Origin: Epichloe hybrida | Lineage: Eukaryota > Ascomycota > Sordariomycetes > Hypocreales > Clavicipitaceae | NCBI GenBank assembly: GCA_019022495.1 | Contig: JAFEKR010000006.1 | Span: forward strand, 2,542,001 to 2,606,000 | Reading direction: 5' to 3' | Length of the DNA stretch: 64,000 nucleotides | Shown here: positions 33,740-46,899 of the stretch, one piece after another | Numbering within the stretch: the stretch's first letter is position 1 | How the letters are laid out: each line of letters opens with the position of its first letter | Program-made: the position numbers and the translations under genes | Notes under the pieces: model-generated | Told to the model about the DNA's origin: nothing | The model's input: only the letters and a program-made list of their open reading frames with translations | Databases searched by the model: none

Positions 33740-36700
33740 TAAATTATAAAGTTAGTCCCTCCCCTAGCTTACCTCTATACTTATACTATTTATTCTATCC
33801 CTTATACTAGATTTATAATTAGGAGGTTTTTTATTTACTAATAAGGTTAGCCTAGGTCTAGTAGTATTCTAAGCTATCTTATAGCTAGCTCCTATACTAA
33901 TAAGTAATATTAGAGTTATCTTATACTAAGGAACTATTTAGCTAAATATTTTACTCTTTAAGGTTTACTTAGGGCTAGCCTTACCTCCTATATATTAGTA
34001 AGCTATTACTACTAAGATTACCTATAGTTATATTTACTATAATTAACTAGTATATAGTATTAGTCTTCTATAGCTTAACTATAGCTATATAAGGGTAAAA
34101 TTACCCTAGGAACCTTTCTTTAGAATAGGAACTTATTTAAGCCTATCTTTCCTATATATAGTTAGATAATTATTAAAGAGATATACTTATTTATATTAGT
34201 ATAGATTTCCTAGATTTCCTTTAGGTTATAGGAGGGTAAGTAGTTTTTAGTTAGTTCTTTAATATATCTATTCTAGGCTAGCCTCTCTTTATTATACTAG
34301 TTCTCCTAATATTTCTTCTATTCCTTATCTAGGTCTATATCTAGCTTATTATTAATAAGTAAGGGTTTTTTTCTATAGTATAGTACTATTACTACTAAGT
34401 TAGCTATAGCTTAGATTATCCTTACTATCTTACTATTAATAATTCTATCTTTAAACCTTTGCTTAATTTTATTTAAGTAAAGGTTAAGGGGGGGGATATA
34501 AGTCTTAACCTCTAGTTATATAATAAGTATAGCCTTAAATACCTATATAATAATCTAGAGGTAAGCTAATTAGTTTACTATAAAGCTTTTTACTACTTCT
34601 CTTAGCTTTCCTTCTTTCTTAGTAAGAGTATAATAAGCACTTACTTTATAAGTAAGAATAGGCTAGACTACTTATATATATAGGAGTCTAGTATCTCTAA
34701 AACTATATCCCTAAGCTAATACTACTAGCTTAAAGAGTATAAGCTACTAGTAAGCTAACTTACCCTTAAGAATATTTCTATAGGCACTTTAGTTAAGTTT
34801 TCTATTAACCTATACTCCTAGGAACTTATATAATTCTATAGGTATTATTTTCTTTACTTTAAGTTAGACTCTAGCCTAGGGGGGTTTATAAGACTTACTA
34901 AAGTATATAAGTTTAGTTTTAGCTAGGTTAAACTTAACTTCTACTTACTTTACTTACTTCTTATAGATTTTCTATATAGCTTTAAGTCTTCTCTAAGTCT
35001 ATACTATATTCTTACTAAAGGCTACTATATTTATATTATCTATAAATCCTATAGTTACTATACCTAGAATAACCTAGAGGTAAATATAAAGCTTTACTAA
35101 GTAAAGTAAGAAAAGGATTAAGGAGAGAGGTAAACCTTATAGAGTGCTAGCCTTAATTATAAATAGCCTAGAGAGTTTTTTATTAAAGCTAAGCTAGCTT
35201 ATTCTATCTATAAGGAAGCTTTATATTATTATTATTAGCTATTATAGGACTTCTATCTTTATAAGTAAGTATATTAGGTATAAGTAGCTAACTTTATTAA
35301 ACACTAAAAATATATTTATTTATACTAGTAAGGTAATACTACCCCTTCCCTAGGCCTCTTTAATATACTCTATAAGAACTCTTATTATAGTTTCTATTAA
35401 TTTATTTATCCTATTACTTATCTAAAGCTTAAGAAGTAATCCCTTTACTTTAGTAAAGGCTATAAGTTACTTTACTATTATTACTTCTATAATCTTTCTT
35501 ACTATATTAAGTAATAAGATTAGTCTTTATATATTAGCTCTCCTTATTTTCTTAGTAGTTTTACTAGGTTTTCTAATTACTACTACTCTTATAGTTTAAA
35601 AGTAAGCTAGGAAGTAGCTTATTTCTAGGACTATATTTAGAAGCCTAGCTATAGTATCTTTAGCTAGGTTATTATAGGCTTTAATAAGGCTTACTAGGAG
35701 TTTATTATCTCCTAGTGCCTTCTAGCTAGCTATATTTACTAAGATATTATTAATTTTCTCTTACTTAAATTATTCTTTATTTAGTAATAGTGTATTTTCT
35801 AGCTCTAGGAAGGAGAGGTCTAGTATATATAAGAGGTTTACTATTAGTTTAAGGAAGAATCTTTATACTAGTATACTAGCCTTATTATTATATATAGTAA
35901 CTAGGTTAGGGTTATTTTTGCTTCTTCCTAGCTTAGGGAGTCTAGGGAGCTCTAGGGGGGCCTAGCTTTAGAGCTAGGCTTATCTCTTAAGCCTCTAGAC
36001 CCCTTTATCTTTTTCCTATATATTAGCTTTTTATAATATATCCCTTTATATATTTCTTTTCTCTTTCTTAATAATATACTCTTAGTCCTTATTTACCTTA
36101 GTATAGGTTTACTAGTTTATATTAGTTCTCTAGTATCTTTATTACCTCTTAGCTTACCTTACTTTACTAACTAACTCTTAGGCTTTCCTTAACTACTATA
36201 CCTTTAGGCTAGGGAGTCCCTAGGCTTTCTTTAGGACTACCTTATCTACTATTTATTATAGGCTTATAATAAGCTATATTATATAGTTATCTATTCCCTT
36301 TTTATTATATAGGTCTAGTGTATTTTTAAGCTAGAGTTTAGTTATAGCCTTTACCTTTATATATAGTTAGTTTATAGCTCCCTATATATATCTAAGGACC
36401 TAGGGGATAGCTTCCTACTATTTATTAAAGATACTAATTAGCTATAGGATATAGTTAGATCTAGGGATATCTTTAGTACCTTTATAGTAAACTCTAATAT
36501 TTAGTATAGCTTATACTAAATTAATAGTACTATCTTTATTATCTTTATATTATCTTATAGGTTTACCTTAGGGTATAATAAGTCTAAGCCTTTACTAGTC
36601 TATAAACTCTAGTAGTTTATTTACTTTATTAGTTTTCCTATCTAGCTTATTCTAGAGAGAGTGCTTTTAGTTAAAGTTACCTATAAATATACTTTAGTTA

Positions 36701-37080
36701 TAAGGCTCTTCTAGGTTAATTATATAAATAAGGGTATTCTAGTTATTACTATATCCCTCTAAGTAAAGGGAGTAAATATTAACTTCTTATAGCTTTACTA
36801 GTAACTAGTTAGTCCCTCCCTAGGCTAACTATAACCTTACTTTATATTTCTTATTTATATATACTATATTATATCTATTATAATATATAAGTTAAAACTA
36901 GGTAAGGCCTAGTACTAGGGGCTATAGGTTTCTTATATATTCCTATTCTTAGATTATAATTATATTTATATTAGTCTAGTAATAGAGCGCTATATATACT
37001 AGTTTATTTTTCTTATTTATATTCTAGAAAAGGACTTATAATATTATTATATTAATTAGGGGGGTTATTAGTCTTTACTA
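33740..37080 (-). pseudogene. LINE ORF2 remnant (endonuclease and reverse transcriptase)
   Basis: The N-terminal apurinic-type endonuclease is at about 36200-37080. IFIGNFN.KHSL (about 36660-36700) corresponds to the conserved GDFNAKHSLW, with Asp turned to Asn. KDSTINLVQA corresponds to the DLV strand. RT is at about 34900-35600, with GLPLSLILFLLYLVKLY (the GLPQGSPLSPILF region) and the catalytic box as GFIDNINIVA, the second Asp turned to Asn, at about 35023-35046. Further on, YKFLGV.VNRKLN matches the C-terminal YKFLGVWLDRKL block. It acts by nicking target DNA and priming reverse transcription there. Now inactive. The end is taken near 33740 because readable protein fades. Confidence 0.8.
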
Positions 37081-37299
37081 TCTTATACTAGCTTTATTCT
37101 AGCTTAGAGTTACTTTATATACTATCTAATACTTCCTAATCTTAGTTATTTAGCGCTTTATTCTATATTTATAAGGTATTCTCTCTTTTTACTTACTATA
37201 ATAATAGGTTTTACTACTAAGCTAGGTTTCTTATAAGGTATAGTTAGGCTTTTACTTAGGGAGTAGGTAGTAAAGCAAGAGAGCTATTTAAGATATCTT

Positions 37300-38260
37300 A
37301 CTTTAGTAGTATTTTACTTCTTTTTTAGGATAAGGTAGTCCCTTAACTAGGCTAGGTGTAGTCTAAAGTATAGAATATAGCCCTCCCTTACCTATCTATC
37401 TTTTATAAGGTAAGAGAACTCTTTATTCTTATAATAGCTAGCTTTATACTTACTATACCTTAGTACTACCTTATAAAACTTAGCTATATAGCCTATTTAG
37501 AAGTAATTATAATATTATTAGAGTTATAAGGTCTTATTATATAGTTTAGTTTAGAAAAGCTTTACTTTAAAAACTATACTATCTTAGTATATCTTATTAG
37601 TATCTTTTACTTTAGCTAGGCCTAGTATTAGAGTAGTTCTTTAAGTGCCTTTACCCTAGGGTTATCTTACTATTACCTTTACTATATTTACCTTATTAGC
37701 TTTTCTAATTTCTATTACTAGGTTCTTAAAAAAGGTGTATTTAGTTAGGAATCCTTTAATAATAATACTAAGTATATAATAGTAAAGGGCTACCTCTAGC
37801 CTAAATGCTTTAGTAATCTATTTTTAGTTTTCTTTATATTAGGTAGTATTTCCTTTAAAGGTAATAATTATATTCTTACTAGGGAGTCTTCTAGCTACTA
37901 CTACTATAGTCTAGCCTATAGCTTTATTTACTACTATTACTATATTTTCTATACCCCTAGACTAGAGTAATTCCTAGATAGTATTCCCTTTAATAAGTAC
38001 CTCTTAGTTTTATTTACTAGGGATTTAGAGGGGGGGGGTAAGCTATTTATTTACTTAGAAGCTAGGCTAGTAGTAATGCTTACCTAGGTTAGAGTGTTAC
38101 TTCCTTTAGTTTTTTCTTTAATAGCCTCTTTAAGGGCTTATTTAAAGGCTTCTTTAGTAATATAAATATTACTATTATTATAGTTTATTACCTTTACTTT
38201 AGCTTAGGTATAGTTTATTACCTATTTAGTAATAGCTTTAGTAATATACTATACCTAAGT
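37300..38260 (-). pseudogene. LINE ORF1 remnant (Gag-like, zinc knuckles)
   Basis: Minus-strand segments include TKEAFKQALKEAIKEKTKGS, LPSKNIIITFKGNTT and IEIRKANKVNIVKV. Then near 37430-37520 comes YYNYF.IGYIAKFYK...RYSKY, the ORF1 CxxC-xxxx-HIAxxC knuckle array with Cys and His codons turned to Tyr. The protein would bind LINE RNA. Frame changes occur at least once, so the protein cannot be followed continuously. The extreme N-terminus is probably lost at the Gypsy-1 insertion (38278). Confidence 0.7.
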
Positions 38261-38277
38261 AACTTTATTACTAAGGA

Positions 38278-38479
38278 TGTGAGAACAGAGGGATAGCTAG
38301 GTAAGAGGTATAGGGGCGTTCGTATATTGACTGAAGCTTGCTAGGTCTAAGTGTGTTATACGTGTAAGTCACTAACTTATAGCTAGTAACTTACTAGTGT
38401 TATATAAACCTAGCCCTAGGGCATAGTATACTTACCTAGTAATGCGCTAGCATGCTAGTATTATAAGTAAGGCCTTATA
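38278..38479 (-). repeat. Gypsy-1 LTR (left)
   Basis: 202 bp. In element sense it starts TATAAGGCC (RIP-changed TGTGAGGCC) and ends CTGTTCTCACA. The opposite, unmutated start TGTGAGGCCC is seen at 46377. Confidence 0.85.
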
Positions 38480-39809
38480 ATTACCCCCTTACTTTTAGCT
38501 AGGCTTCTAAATAGCTTTTAGTAGGTACTATATAGCTATTTACTAAGTAGTAGCTATACTAAAATAATAATAAATAATATTAGTATTTAAGTATAAATTT
38601 ACCTATAACTCCCTATTATATTACTAACTTTTCCCTTTCTTATCTATAGTAAACTTTTCCCTAGATACTATTATATTATTAGTTACTATAACTTTACCTT
38701 TACTACTTACCTTATTATTAAAATAGAATTAGATAAGGAAAGCATTAAGAGTATTATTATTATAGCTATCCCTAATATTTATTTAAGAGAATATTCCTAT
38801 ATATATTATTTATATATAGGTTACATAGACTTTAAGAAAAATCCTCTAGCTAAACCTAATATCCCTTAGATTAACTATTAATTCCCTAGTGTAGTAACTA
38901 CTATTATTAAAGGGAAATATTTAAAGTGTTATATCTAGTGTGTTAAATATAGTAATACTTATAAGATAGTAAGTATATTATATTCTCTGCTCTTTTAGTC
39001 CCTAATTACCTATATCTTTCTAGGTAATACTAACTATATAAGGGGATTTTCTAGATTTTCTTACTATCCTTAATTAGGTAAAGACTTTAATAAATACCCT
39101 AAGTAATTAAGACCCTAATAACCCTAATAATTATATATTTTCTAAGGTAACTTACTACTATTTTAGCACCTATTATCTAAACCTTATTTTAAGGTTTAAT
39201 TACGCTAATATAGCTTATTATATTTCCTTTAGTTTAACTAGGGCTACTAAGGTCTATTAGGTACGTTTTATTATATATTCTCTAGACCTTTACTTACTCC
39301 CTAGGTAGGCTGCTTTAGCTATATATAATTAGTATATTATTTTATACTAGTAACTTTTAGTTACTATATATCTTACCCTTACCCTAAGGATTATAAGTTA
39401 TTACTCTTTCTTTACTACCTATTTACTAACTTTTTTATAGCTAAACTATACTATATATTATAATTCCTAGAAGAGAAAAATAACTTTATAGCTATAATAT
39501 TATAATATAGGATTTATACCCTAGGGGGTAGTAAAACACTAGTTTTTCTAGGTAATAGAGGTAGTGGTTTAGGAGAATAAGAGTAAGGGCACTAAGTACC
39601 TCCTTTATAATAGTATTATTTTAATATATAAGGGGGTAACTATAGAAGGGTTTCCTATAAGACTCCCCTCCTTATAGGTATCTTTTCTTTTATTATTTAG
39701 TAAATAGTCTAATAAGGGTCTTAATTAGAGTGTAATAGTAGCTAATAAGGCTAGGCTTTTTTTATAATTACCTTATTCTTTATTACTTATAACTTACTTA
39801 TATCTTACT
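38480..39809 (-). other. Gypsy-1 deleted unit: 3' non-coding tail
   Basis: Between the chromodomain end and the 3' LTR. No recognisable protein. A purine tract (AAAAGTAAGGGGG in element sense, about 38482-38494) lies near the LTR. The same tail is present at 41632-42970 and, in plus orientation, after 51655. Confidence 0.6.
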
Positions 39810-41429
39810 ATACTTTCCGCTTATTTTACTTTAATAGAAAGCTTAAATTATATATTAAGCGCCTTCTATATTTTCTAATATTACCTATTAATTATATTTA
39901 CTTAGCTAGCCCTTTTATTTTACTAAGTATTTATTACCTTTCTATATCTTTCTATAATCCCTAACTTTTTTAACTTTAAACTTATTATTATTATCTTTAA
40001 GGTCTAGTATTAGTATATCCTTATCTAGGGTGTTTTCCTAGTAGTTCTATAGCTTTAATAAGCTAATATAAAATATATTATATAGTTAGCTATACTTATT
40101 AGGTAGTGCTAGTTAGTATGCTTATTTACTTATAGTATTAAGTATCTAAAATAGCCTAATAAATCTTAGGTTTAGCTTTTATTTTATATCCTTAAGCCTA
40201 ATATTCTTTACTAATAGTAATACTAAGTCTTCTCTTTTTAAGGTTATTAGCTAATATCTCTAGTTATAGTACTTTACTTATGCTTTAGTAGCTCTTACCT
40301 AGTTATATACTAGTTTTTCCCTAACCTTATATAGCTTTTTAATATATATATAAGCCTCTAGAACCTCCCCCTTTATACTCTTACCCTTAAGAGTAAGGTA
40401 AAACTTAGGTAAATAACTTATAAGAGTATAGTTAGGGGAGTAGCTTATTATTTTATTAATAGTATTATTATATATAAATTAGGCTATTAGAAGTAGCTTT
40501 AGCTATAGTTATTAGTTCTCTTTAATAAAATATTATAGGTAATACTTAAGTACCTAATTTATTCTCTTTATTTACCTATTAGTTTAGGGGTAAAATACTA
40601 TTAAAAGCCTTTACTTTATATATAACTAGTAATATACCTCTAACTAGAATTAGCTTATAAATACTAACTCTCTATTAGATATAATACCCTTTAGCGCTCT
40701 AAATTATAGCTTAATCTCCTTATAGAATAACTTTACTAATTTAGCTATATTAATTATAGTCTTTATAGGAAGGAAGATAAAGTACTTAGTAAATTAGTCT
40801 ATAATTACTAGGATTACGTTAGTTTCTTGCTTACCTAGCCACACTAGTAGTAAACCTATAATAAAGTCTATTAAGATCTTTACTTATAGTTACCTTAGTA
40901 TTAGTAGTAATTTAAGGCTTTTATAAGGGTAGTGCTATCTTGCTACTATACGCTAGTATACTTTATAGCTAGATATATAGTCTAAAATAGCTTTACTTAT
41001 TACTAGCCACTAATAGTAATGTTTTAGTAGCTCTAGAGTGTATTTAGTCCTAAAGTAACTTACTAATAGATTATTATAGTATAGTTATAAAAGCTTCTAT
41101 TATAAGATAGGCTCCCGTAGAATAACTACCTAGTCTTTGTATATTAGGAGGCCCCTTATACTATGTAACTATAGACTAGCTTTTCCCCTCCCTTTTACTT
41201 AGGAGTTAACCTTACCTTCACGCTTTTATAAATCTAGATCTTAGTCCTATGCCTTCTATAGTAGTTATACTAATGGTTTATTTACTATAGATTAGTAAGG
41301 ATTTAGTAATATAATAGCCCCCTAAATTACTTATACTATGCTAATATCTTAAATATATATTACCTTTTTCTTAAAATCACCCTTATTTAGCTAACCTATT
41401 ACTAGATCTATAGTGGCTAACTAGCCTTT
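39810..41429 (-). pseudogene. Gypsy-1 deleted unit: integrase and chromodomain remnant
   Basis: Aligns in reverse with 50000-51630 of the plus-strand copy. Minus-strand reading gives SYFRTKYTLELLKHYY near 41050-41100 (integrase zinc-binding region), then the integrase core, ending with the chromodomain near 39810-40010. The interior begins inside the Pol segment between RNase H and integrase and is fused directly to the LTR at 41430. No start codon or upstream domain remains, so it could not make Pol. The non-coding 3' tail occupies 38480-39800. Confidence 0.75.
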
Positions 41430-41631
41430 TATAAGAATAAAGGGATAGCTAGGTAAGAGGTATAGGGGCGTTTGTATATTGACTAAAGCTTGCTAGGTCT
41501 AAGTGTGTTATGCGTGTGAGTTACTAACTTATAGCTAGTAACTTGCTAGTATTACGTAAACCTAGCCCTAGGGCGTAGTATACTTACCTAGTAATACGCT
41601 AGCGTGCTAGTGTTATAAGTAAGGCCTTATA
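41430..41631 (-). repeat. Gypsy-1 LTR (middle, shared by both units)
   Basis: 202 bp, same length as the left LTR. Ends TATAAGGCC...TTATTCTTATA in element sense. It retains more CG and TG than the left LTR (for example GCGTGTGAG near 41512). Confidence 0.85.
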
Positions 41632-42959
41632 ATTACCCCCTTACTTTTAGCTAGGCTTTTAAATAGCTTTTAGTAATTACTATATAGCTATTTACTAAGT
41701 AGTAGCTATACTAAAATAATAATAAATAATATTAGTATTTAAGTATAAATTCACCTATAACTCCTTATTATATTACTAACTTTTCCCTTTCTTATCTATA
41801 GTAAACTTTTCCCTAGATACTATTATATTATTAGTTACTATAACTTTACCTTTACTACTTACCTTATTATTAGAATAGAATTAGATAGGGAAAGTATTAA
41901 GAGTGTTATTATTATAGCTATTCCTAATATCTATTTAAGAGAATATTCCTATATATATTATCTACGTATAGGTTATATAAACTTTAAGAAAAATCCTTTA
42001 GCTAAGCCTAATATCCCTTAGATTAACTATTAATTCCCTAGTATACTAACTACTATTATTAAAGGGAAATATTTAAAGTGTTATATCTTGTGTGTTAAAT
42101 ATAGTAATACTTATAAGATAGTAAGTATATTATATTCTTTACTTTTTTAGTTCCTAATTACTTATATCTCTCTAGGTAATACTAACTATATAAGGGGATG
42201 TTTTAGATTTTCTTACTACCCTTAATTAGGTAAAAACTTTAATAAATACCCTAAGTAATTAGAACCCTAATAACCCTAATAATTATATATTTTCTAAGGT
42301 AACTTACTACTATTTTAGTACCTATTATCTAAACCTAATTTTAGGGTTTAATTATACTAATATAGCTTATTATATTTCCTTTAGTTTAACTAGGGCTACT
42401 AAGGTCTATTAGGTATATTTTATTATATATTCTCTAGACCTTTACTTACTCCCTAGGTAGGCTACTTTAGCTATATATAATTAGTATATTATTTTACACT
42501 AGTAACTTTTAGTTACTATATATCCTACCCTTACCCTAGGGATTATAAGTTATTACTCCTTCTTTACTACTTATTTACTAACTTTTATAGCTAAACTAAA
42601 CTATATATTATAATTCCTAGAAGAGAAAAATAACTTTATAGCTATAATATTATAATCTAGGATTTATACCCTAGGGCCCCTAGGGGGTAGTAAAGCACTA
42701 GTTTTTCTAGGTAATAGAGGTAGTAGTTTAGGAGAATAAAAGTAAGGGCACTAAGTACCTTCTTTATAATAGTATTATTTTAATATATAAGGGGGTAACT
42801 ATAAAAGGGTTTCCTATAAGACTCCCCTCCTTATAAGTATTTTTTATTATTATTTAGTAAATAGTCTAATAAGGGTTTTAATTAGAGTGTAATAGTAACT
42901 AATAAGGCTAGGCCTTTTTTATAATTACCTTATCCCTTATTACTTATAACTTACTTATA

Positions 42960-45900
42960 TCTTACTATACTTTTTACTTATTTTACTTTAATAGAAAGCT
43001 TAAATTATATATTAAGCGCCTTCTATATCTTCTAATACTACTTATTAATTATATTTACTTAGCTAGCTTTTTTATTTTACTAGGTATTTATTACCTTTAT
43101 ATATCTTCCTATAATCCCTAACTTCTTTAACTTTAAACTTATTATTATTATCTTTAAGGTCTAGTATTAGTATATTCTTATCTAAGGTATTTTCCTAGTA
43201 ATTCTATAGCTTTAATAAGCTAATATAAAATATATTATATAGTTAGCTATACTTATTAGGTAATACTAGTTAGTATACTTATTTACCTATAGTATTAAGT
43301 ATTTAAAATAGCCTAATAAATCTTAGATTTAGCTTTTATTTTATATCCTTAAGCCTAATATTCTTTACTAATAGTAATACTAAGTCTTCTCTTTTTAAGG
43401 TTATTAGCTCATATCTCTAGTTATAATACTTTACCTATACTTTAATAGCCCTTACTTAGTTATATACTAGTTTCTCCCTAACCTTATATAACTTTTTAAT
43501 ATATATATAAGCCTCTAGGACCTCTCTCTTTATACTTTTACTTTTAAGAGTAAGGTAAAACTAAGGTAAATAGCTTATAAGAGTATAGTTAGAGAAGTAG
43601 CCTATTATCTTATTAATAGTATTATTATATATAAATTAGGCTATTAGAAGTAGCTTTAGCTATAGTTATTAGTTCTTTTTAATAAAATATTATAGGTAAT
43701 ACTTAAGTACTTAATTTATTCTCTTTATTTACTTATTAGTTTAGGGGTAAAATACTATTAAAAGCCTTTACTTTATATATAACTAGTAATATACCTCTAA
43801 CTAGAATTAGCTTATAAATACTAACCCTCTATTAGATATAATACCCTCTAGCGCTCTAAATTATAGCTTAATCTCCTTATAGAATAACTTTACTAATTTA
43901 GCTATATTAATTATAGTCTTTATAGGAAGGAAAATAAAGTACTTAGTAAATTAGTCTATAATTACTAGAATTATATTAGTTTCTTACTTACCTAGCTATA
44001 CTAGTAGTAAACCTATAATAAAGTCTATTAAGATCTTTACTTATAGTTACCTTAGTATTAGTAATAATTTAAGGCTTTTATAAGGGTAATACTATCTTAC
44101 TATTATATACTAGTAAACTCTATAGCTAGATATATAGTTTAAAATAGCTTTACTTATTACTAGCTACTAATAGTAATATTTTAGTAGCTTTAAAGTATAT
44201 TTAGTTTTAAAGTAACTTACTAATAGATTATTATAGTATAGCTATAGAAGCTTTTATTATAAGATAGGCTCCTATAAAATAACTACCTAGTCTTTATATA
44301 TTAGAAGGCCTCTTATACTATATAACTATAGACTAGCTTTTCCCCTTCCTTTTACTTAGGAGTTAACCTTATCTTTATACTTTTATAGATTTAGATCTTA
44401 GTCCTATACTTTCTATAGTAATTATACTAATAGTTTATTTACTATAAATTAGTAAGGATTTAGTAATATAATAGCCCCTTAAATTACTTATACTATACTA
44501 ATATCTTAAATATATACTACTTTCTTCTTAAAATTACCCTTATTTAGCTAACCTATTACTAGATTTATAGTAGCTAACTAGCTTTCTACCTAGGCTACTC
44601 TTACCTTAGTAAGTTCTAAGACTAGTATTATACTATAACTTCTTTAATATATTAGTACTTTTTCTTTTACTATATAGATATTTACTATCTTCCTTTAAAG
44701 CTTTAGTAAGAGTGCCTTATTTAATATAGGTTTACCTTTATAATTAGACTTTCTTAATAGTATATCTATAGGGTTACTTTTCCCTAGTCTATACTTAATT
44801 ATAAAATAAAAAAAGTAAAGAAATATATACTATTATACCTATCTTCTATTTAGCTTTTACTACCTTATAAAGAAAGGTCTATAAATTATAATAGTCTAAT
44901 AGGACCTCTATAGGTATTTCTATACCTTTAATATAATATTACTAGTATTTAAATAACTTTACTATAGTAAGTAACTCTTAATTAGCTATACTATAGTTAT
45001 ATTTAGTATTTATAAACTTCCTTAACTAAAAAGCTACTAAATACTAATAGCCCTTATTATCTTACTAAGATAAGATTCCTATTATTATAAAAATTAAGGT
45101 ATTTATCTTAATATATACTACCTAACTTAGGTTATAGTATTAGAGTAAAGGCACTTACTAAAAGGTATCTTTTAGCTAGTTAAACACTAACTACTCCTTT
45201 TCTCTAAATATAAACCTCCTAGTCTAGATACTATTTTAACTACCCTTTATTAATATATAAAGAGGTGCTATAATCCTAGAGTATTTATAAATAAACTATT
45301 AGTAAAAGTTATAAAACCTAAGAAATAACTATATATTCTTAAAACTTATTAGCTCCTTTTATTCTCTAATTATATTAACTTAGTAAGTATTTATTAATAT
45401 CCTATTAATAAAGAGAATAAACCCTAGGAATTCTACTAATTTCTTATAGAAAGAGTATTTAAAGGGTTTTATATATAACTTTACTAACCTTATATATTTA
45501 AGGACTTACTTAATATATTTAGTATACTTCTCTTTTATCTTAGAGAAGATTAAGATATTATCTAGATATACTATATAAATAGTATTAACTAGCTTATATA
45601 GTGCTTTATAAATATAACTCTAGAAAGTAGCTAAGGTATTTATTAACCTAAAAGGTATTATAAAGTACTTATAGTGCCTATAATATATATAAAAAGCTAT
45701 CTTCTATTTATTACCTTCTTTAATATAAATTTAGTAGTATATATCCTTAATATTAATCTTAGAAAAGAAATAAGCCCCTTAGTATTAATTAAGAATCTCT
45801 AAAATTAGGGGAAAAGTGTAGTAATTCTTCTATATTACCTTATTAAGCCCTTAATAGTTAATATATAGCTATAGTATTCTATCCTTCTTTAGTATAAATA

Positions 45901-46370
45901 AAATAAGCATACCTACTAGGCTCTTTAAGGGTCTTATCTAGCCTTTCTTTAGGTTATTATTAATATATTCCTAGAGCTCTTTAAGTTTACTTTAGGAGAG
46001 AGAATAAATTAGTTTATATAGGGGTATAGCTTCTAGTATAAGATTAATTATATAATTAGTTAACTTCTTTAATAGGAGGCTCCTTACCTTATCTAATATA
46101 AATATATCTTTAAATTTATATAATTTCTCTAGAATATCTTTAATAGTTCTATATGCTTTTACTTTCTCTTTATCTTTAAGAAAGATAAACTTATTTTCTT
46201 TTATACTTATAATAGCATATATAATTATCTTATTATATATTACCTTTATAAACTTATAAGGAGTTAGTAATAAAAAGGCTACCTTTCTTTTTTTAAACTA
46301 CTATTTTTATAAGTATAAGTAAAGATATATATATTCTTCTATAAGTATATATATTCTAATTAATATAAGG
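42960..46370 (-). pseudogene. Gypsy-1 second minus unit: Pol remnant (RT to chromodomain)
   Basis: Minus-strand reading. RT is at about 44600-46300, with YIVYLDNILIFSKIKEKYT near 45540-45580, where the YLDD box is YLDN. RNase H follows, then integrase at about 43500-44450 and the chromodomain at about 42960-43160. The 5' part (gag, protease, 5' LTR) is cut by the plus-strand Gypsy-1 at 46377. The YLDN change is shared with the plus copy, so it may predate both insertions or be the same RIP hot spot. Confidence 0.75.
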
Positions 46371-46376
46371 CTTCCC

Positions 46377-46567
46377 TGTGAGGCCCTACTTATAACACGG
46401 GTGCACCTTACTAGCGTATAATGCTATAGGGCTAGGTCTACGTGACACTAGCGAGCTACTAGCTATAAGTTAGTAACTTATATGTATAACACACTTAGAC
46501 CTAGTAAGCTTTAGTTAATATATAAACGCCCTTATACCTCTTACCTAGCTATCCCTTTATTCTTATA
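46377..46567 (+). repeat. Gypsy-1 5' LTR (plus copy)
   Basis: 191 bp, TGTGAGGCCC to TTATTCTTATA. It is the reverse complement of the LTRs at 38278 and 41430, with small deletions. TTCCC precedes it. Confidence 0.85.
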
Positions 46568-46899
46568 ATTCTAAAGCTTCTCTTACTAGCTACCTAAGAG
46601 TAATATAAGGGGGAGAATAACTTAATTTACTAGAACTATACTATATATTACTTAGGATTAGCTAGATAATAATAATACTATAGCTAGGGATATATAATAT
46701 TTTATAACCTTATCTAAAGCTATACCCTTTACTATAAGGATAGAAAAGGTAGTAGTTAGAGAGTAAATTACTTAGCTTAAGTAACTTAAGGAACTATAGG
46801 ATTAAGAAAAGGAGCTTACTAACTTAATATAATCTTATAGAAAACTAGTAAAAAGGGGCTAAAAGGATAGCTTATCCTTAAGCCTTAGTAACTAAGAAG

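Larger units (their letters stand above)
33560..38277 (-). mobile_element. Tad-like LINE (non-LTR retrotransposon), heavily RIP-mutated
   Basis: Two consecutive minus-strand coding remnants, a zinc-knuckle ORF1 and an endonuclease-RT ORF2, identify a fungal Tad1-type LINE. CA, TG and CG are nearly absent over 5 kb, the most complete RIP in the window. The 5' part is cut by the Gypsy-1 LTR at 38278, flanked by AAGGA (38273-38277). The 3' end is uncertain. No poly-A tail is visible, which is not decisive for Tad elements. Confidence 0.8.
38278..46376 (-). mobile_element. Gypsy-1 (chromodomain Ty3/gypsy), minus, tandem with one deleted unit
   Basis: Order on the plus strand: LTR (38278-38479), a 2.95-kb interior, LTR (41430-41631), then a longer interior to 46376, where the plus-strand Gypsy-1 starts. 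Both interiors are the same 3' part of the element and align for about 2.94 kb. In the left unit the interior ends abruptly at 41429 and joins a 5' LTR, so about half of the element (gag, protease, RT) is missing. The right unit continues into RNase H and RT. AAGGA precedes the left LTR. This pattern fits LTR-LTR recombination plus internal deletion. Confidence 0.8.
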
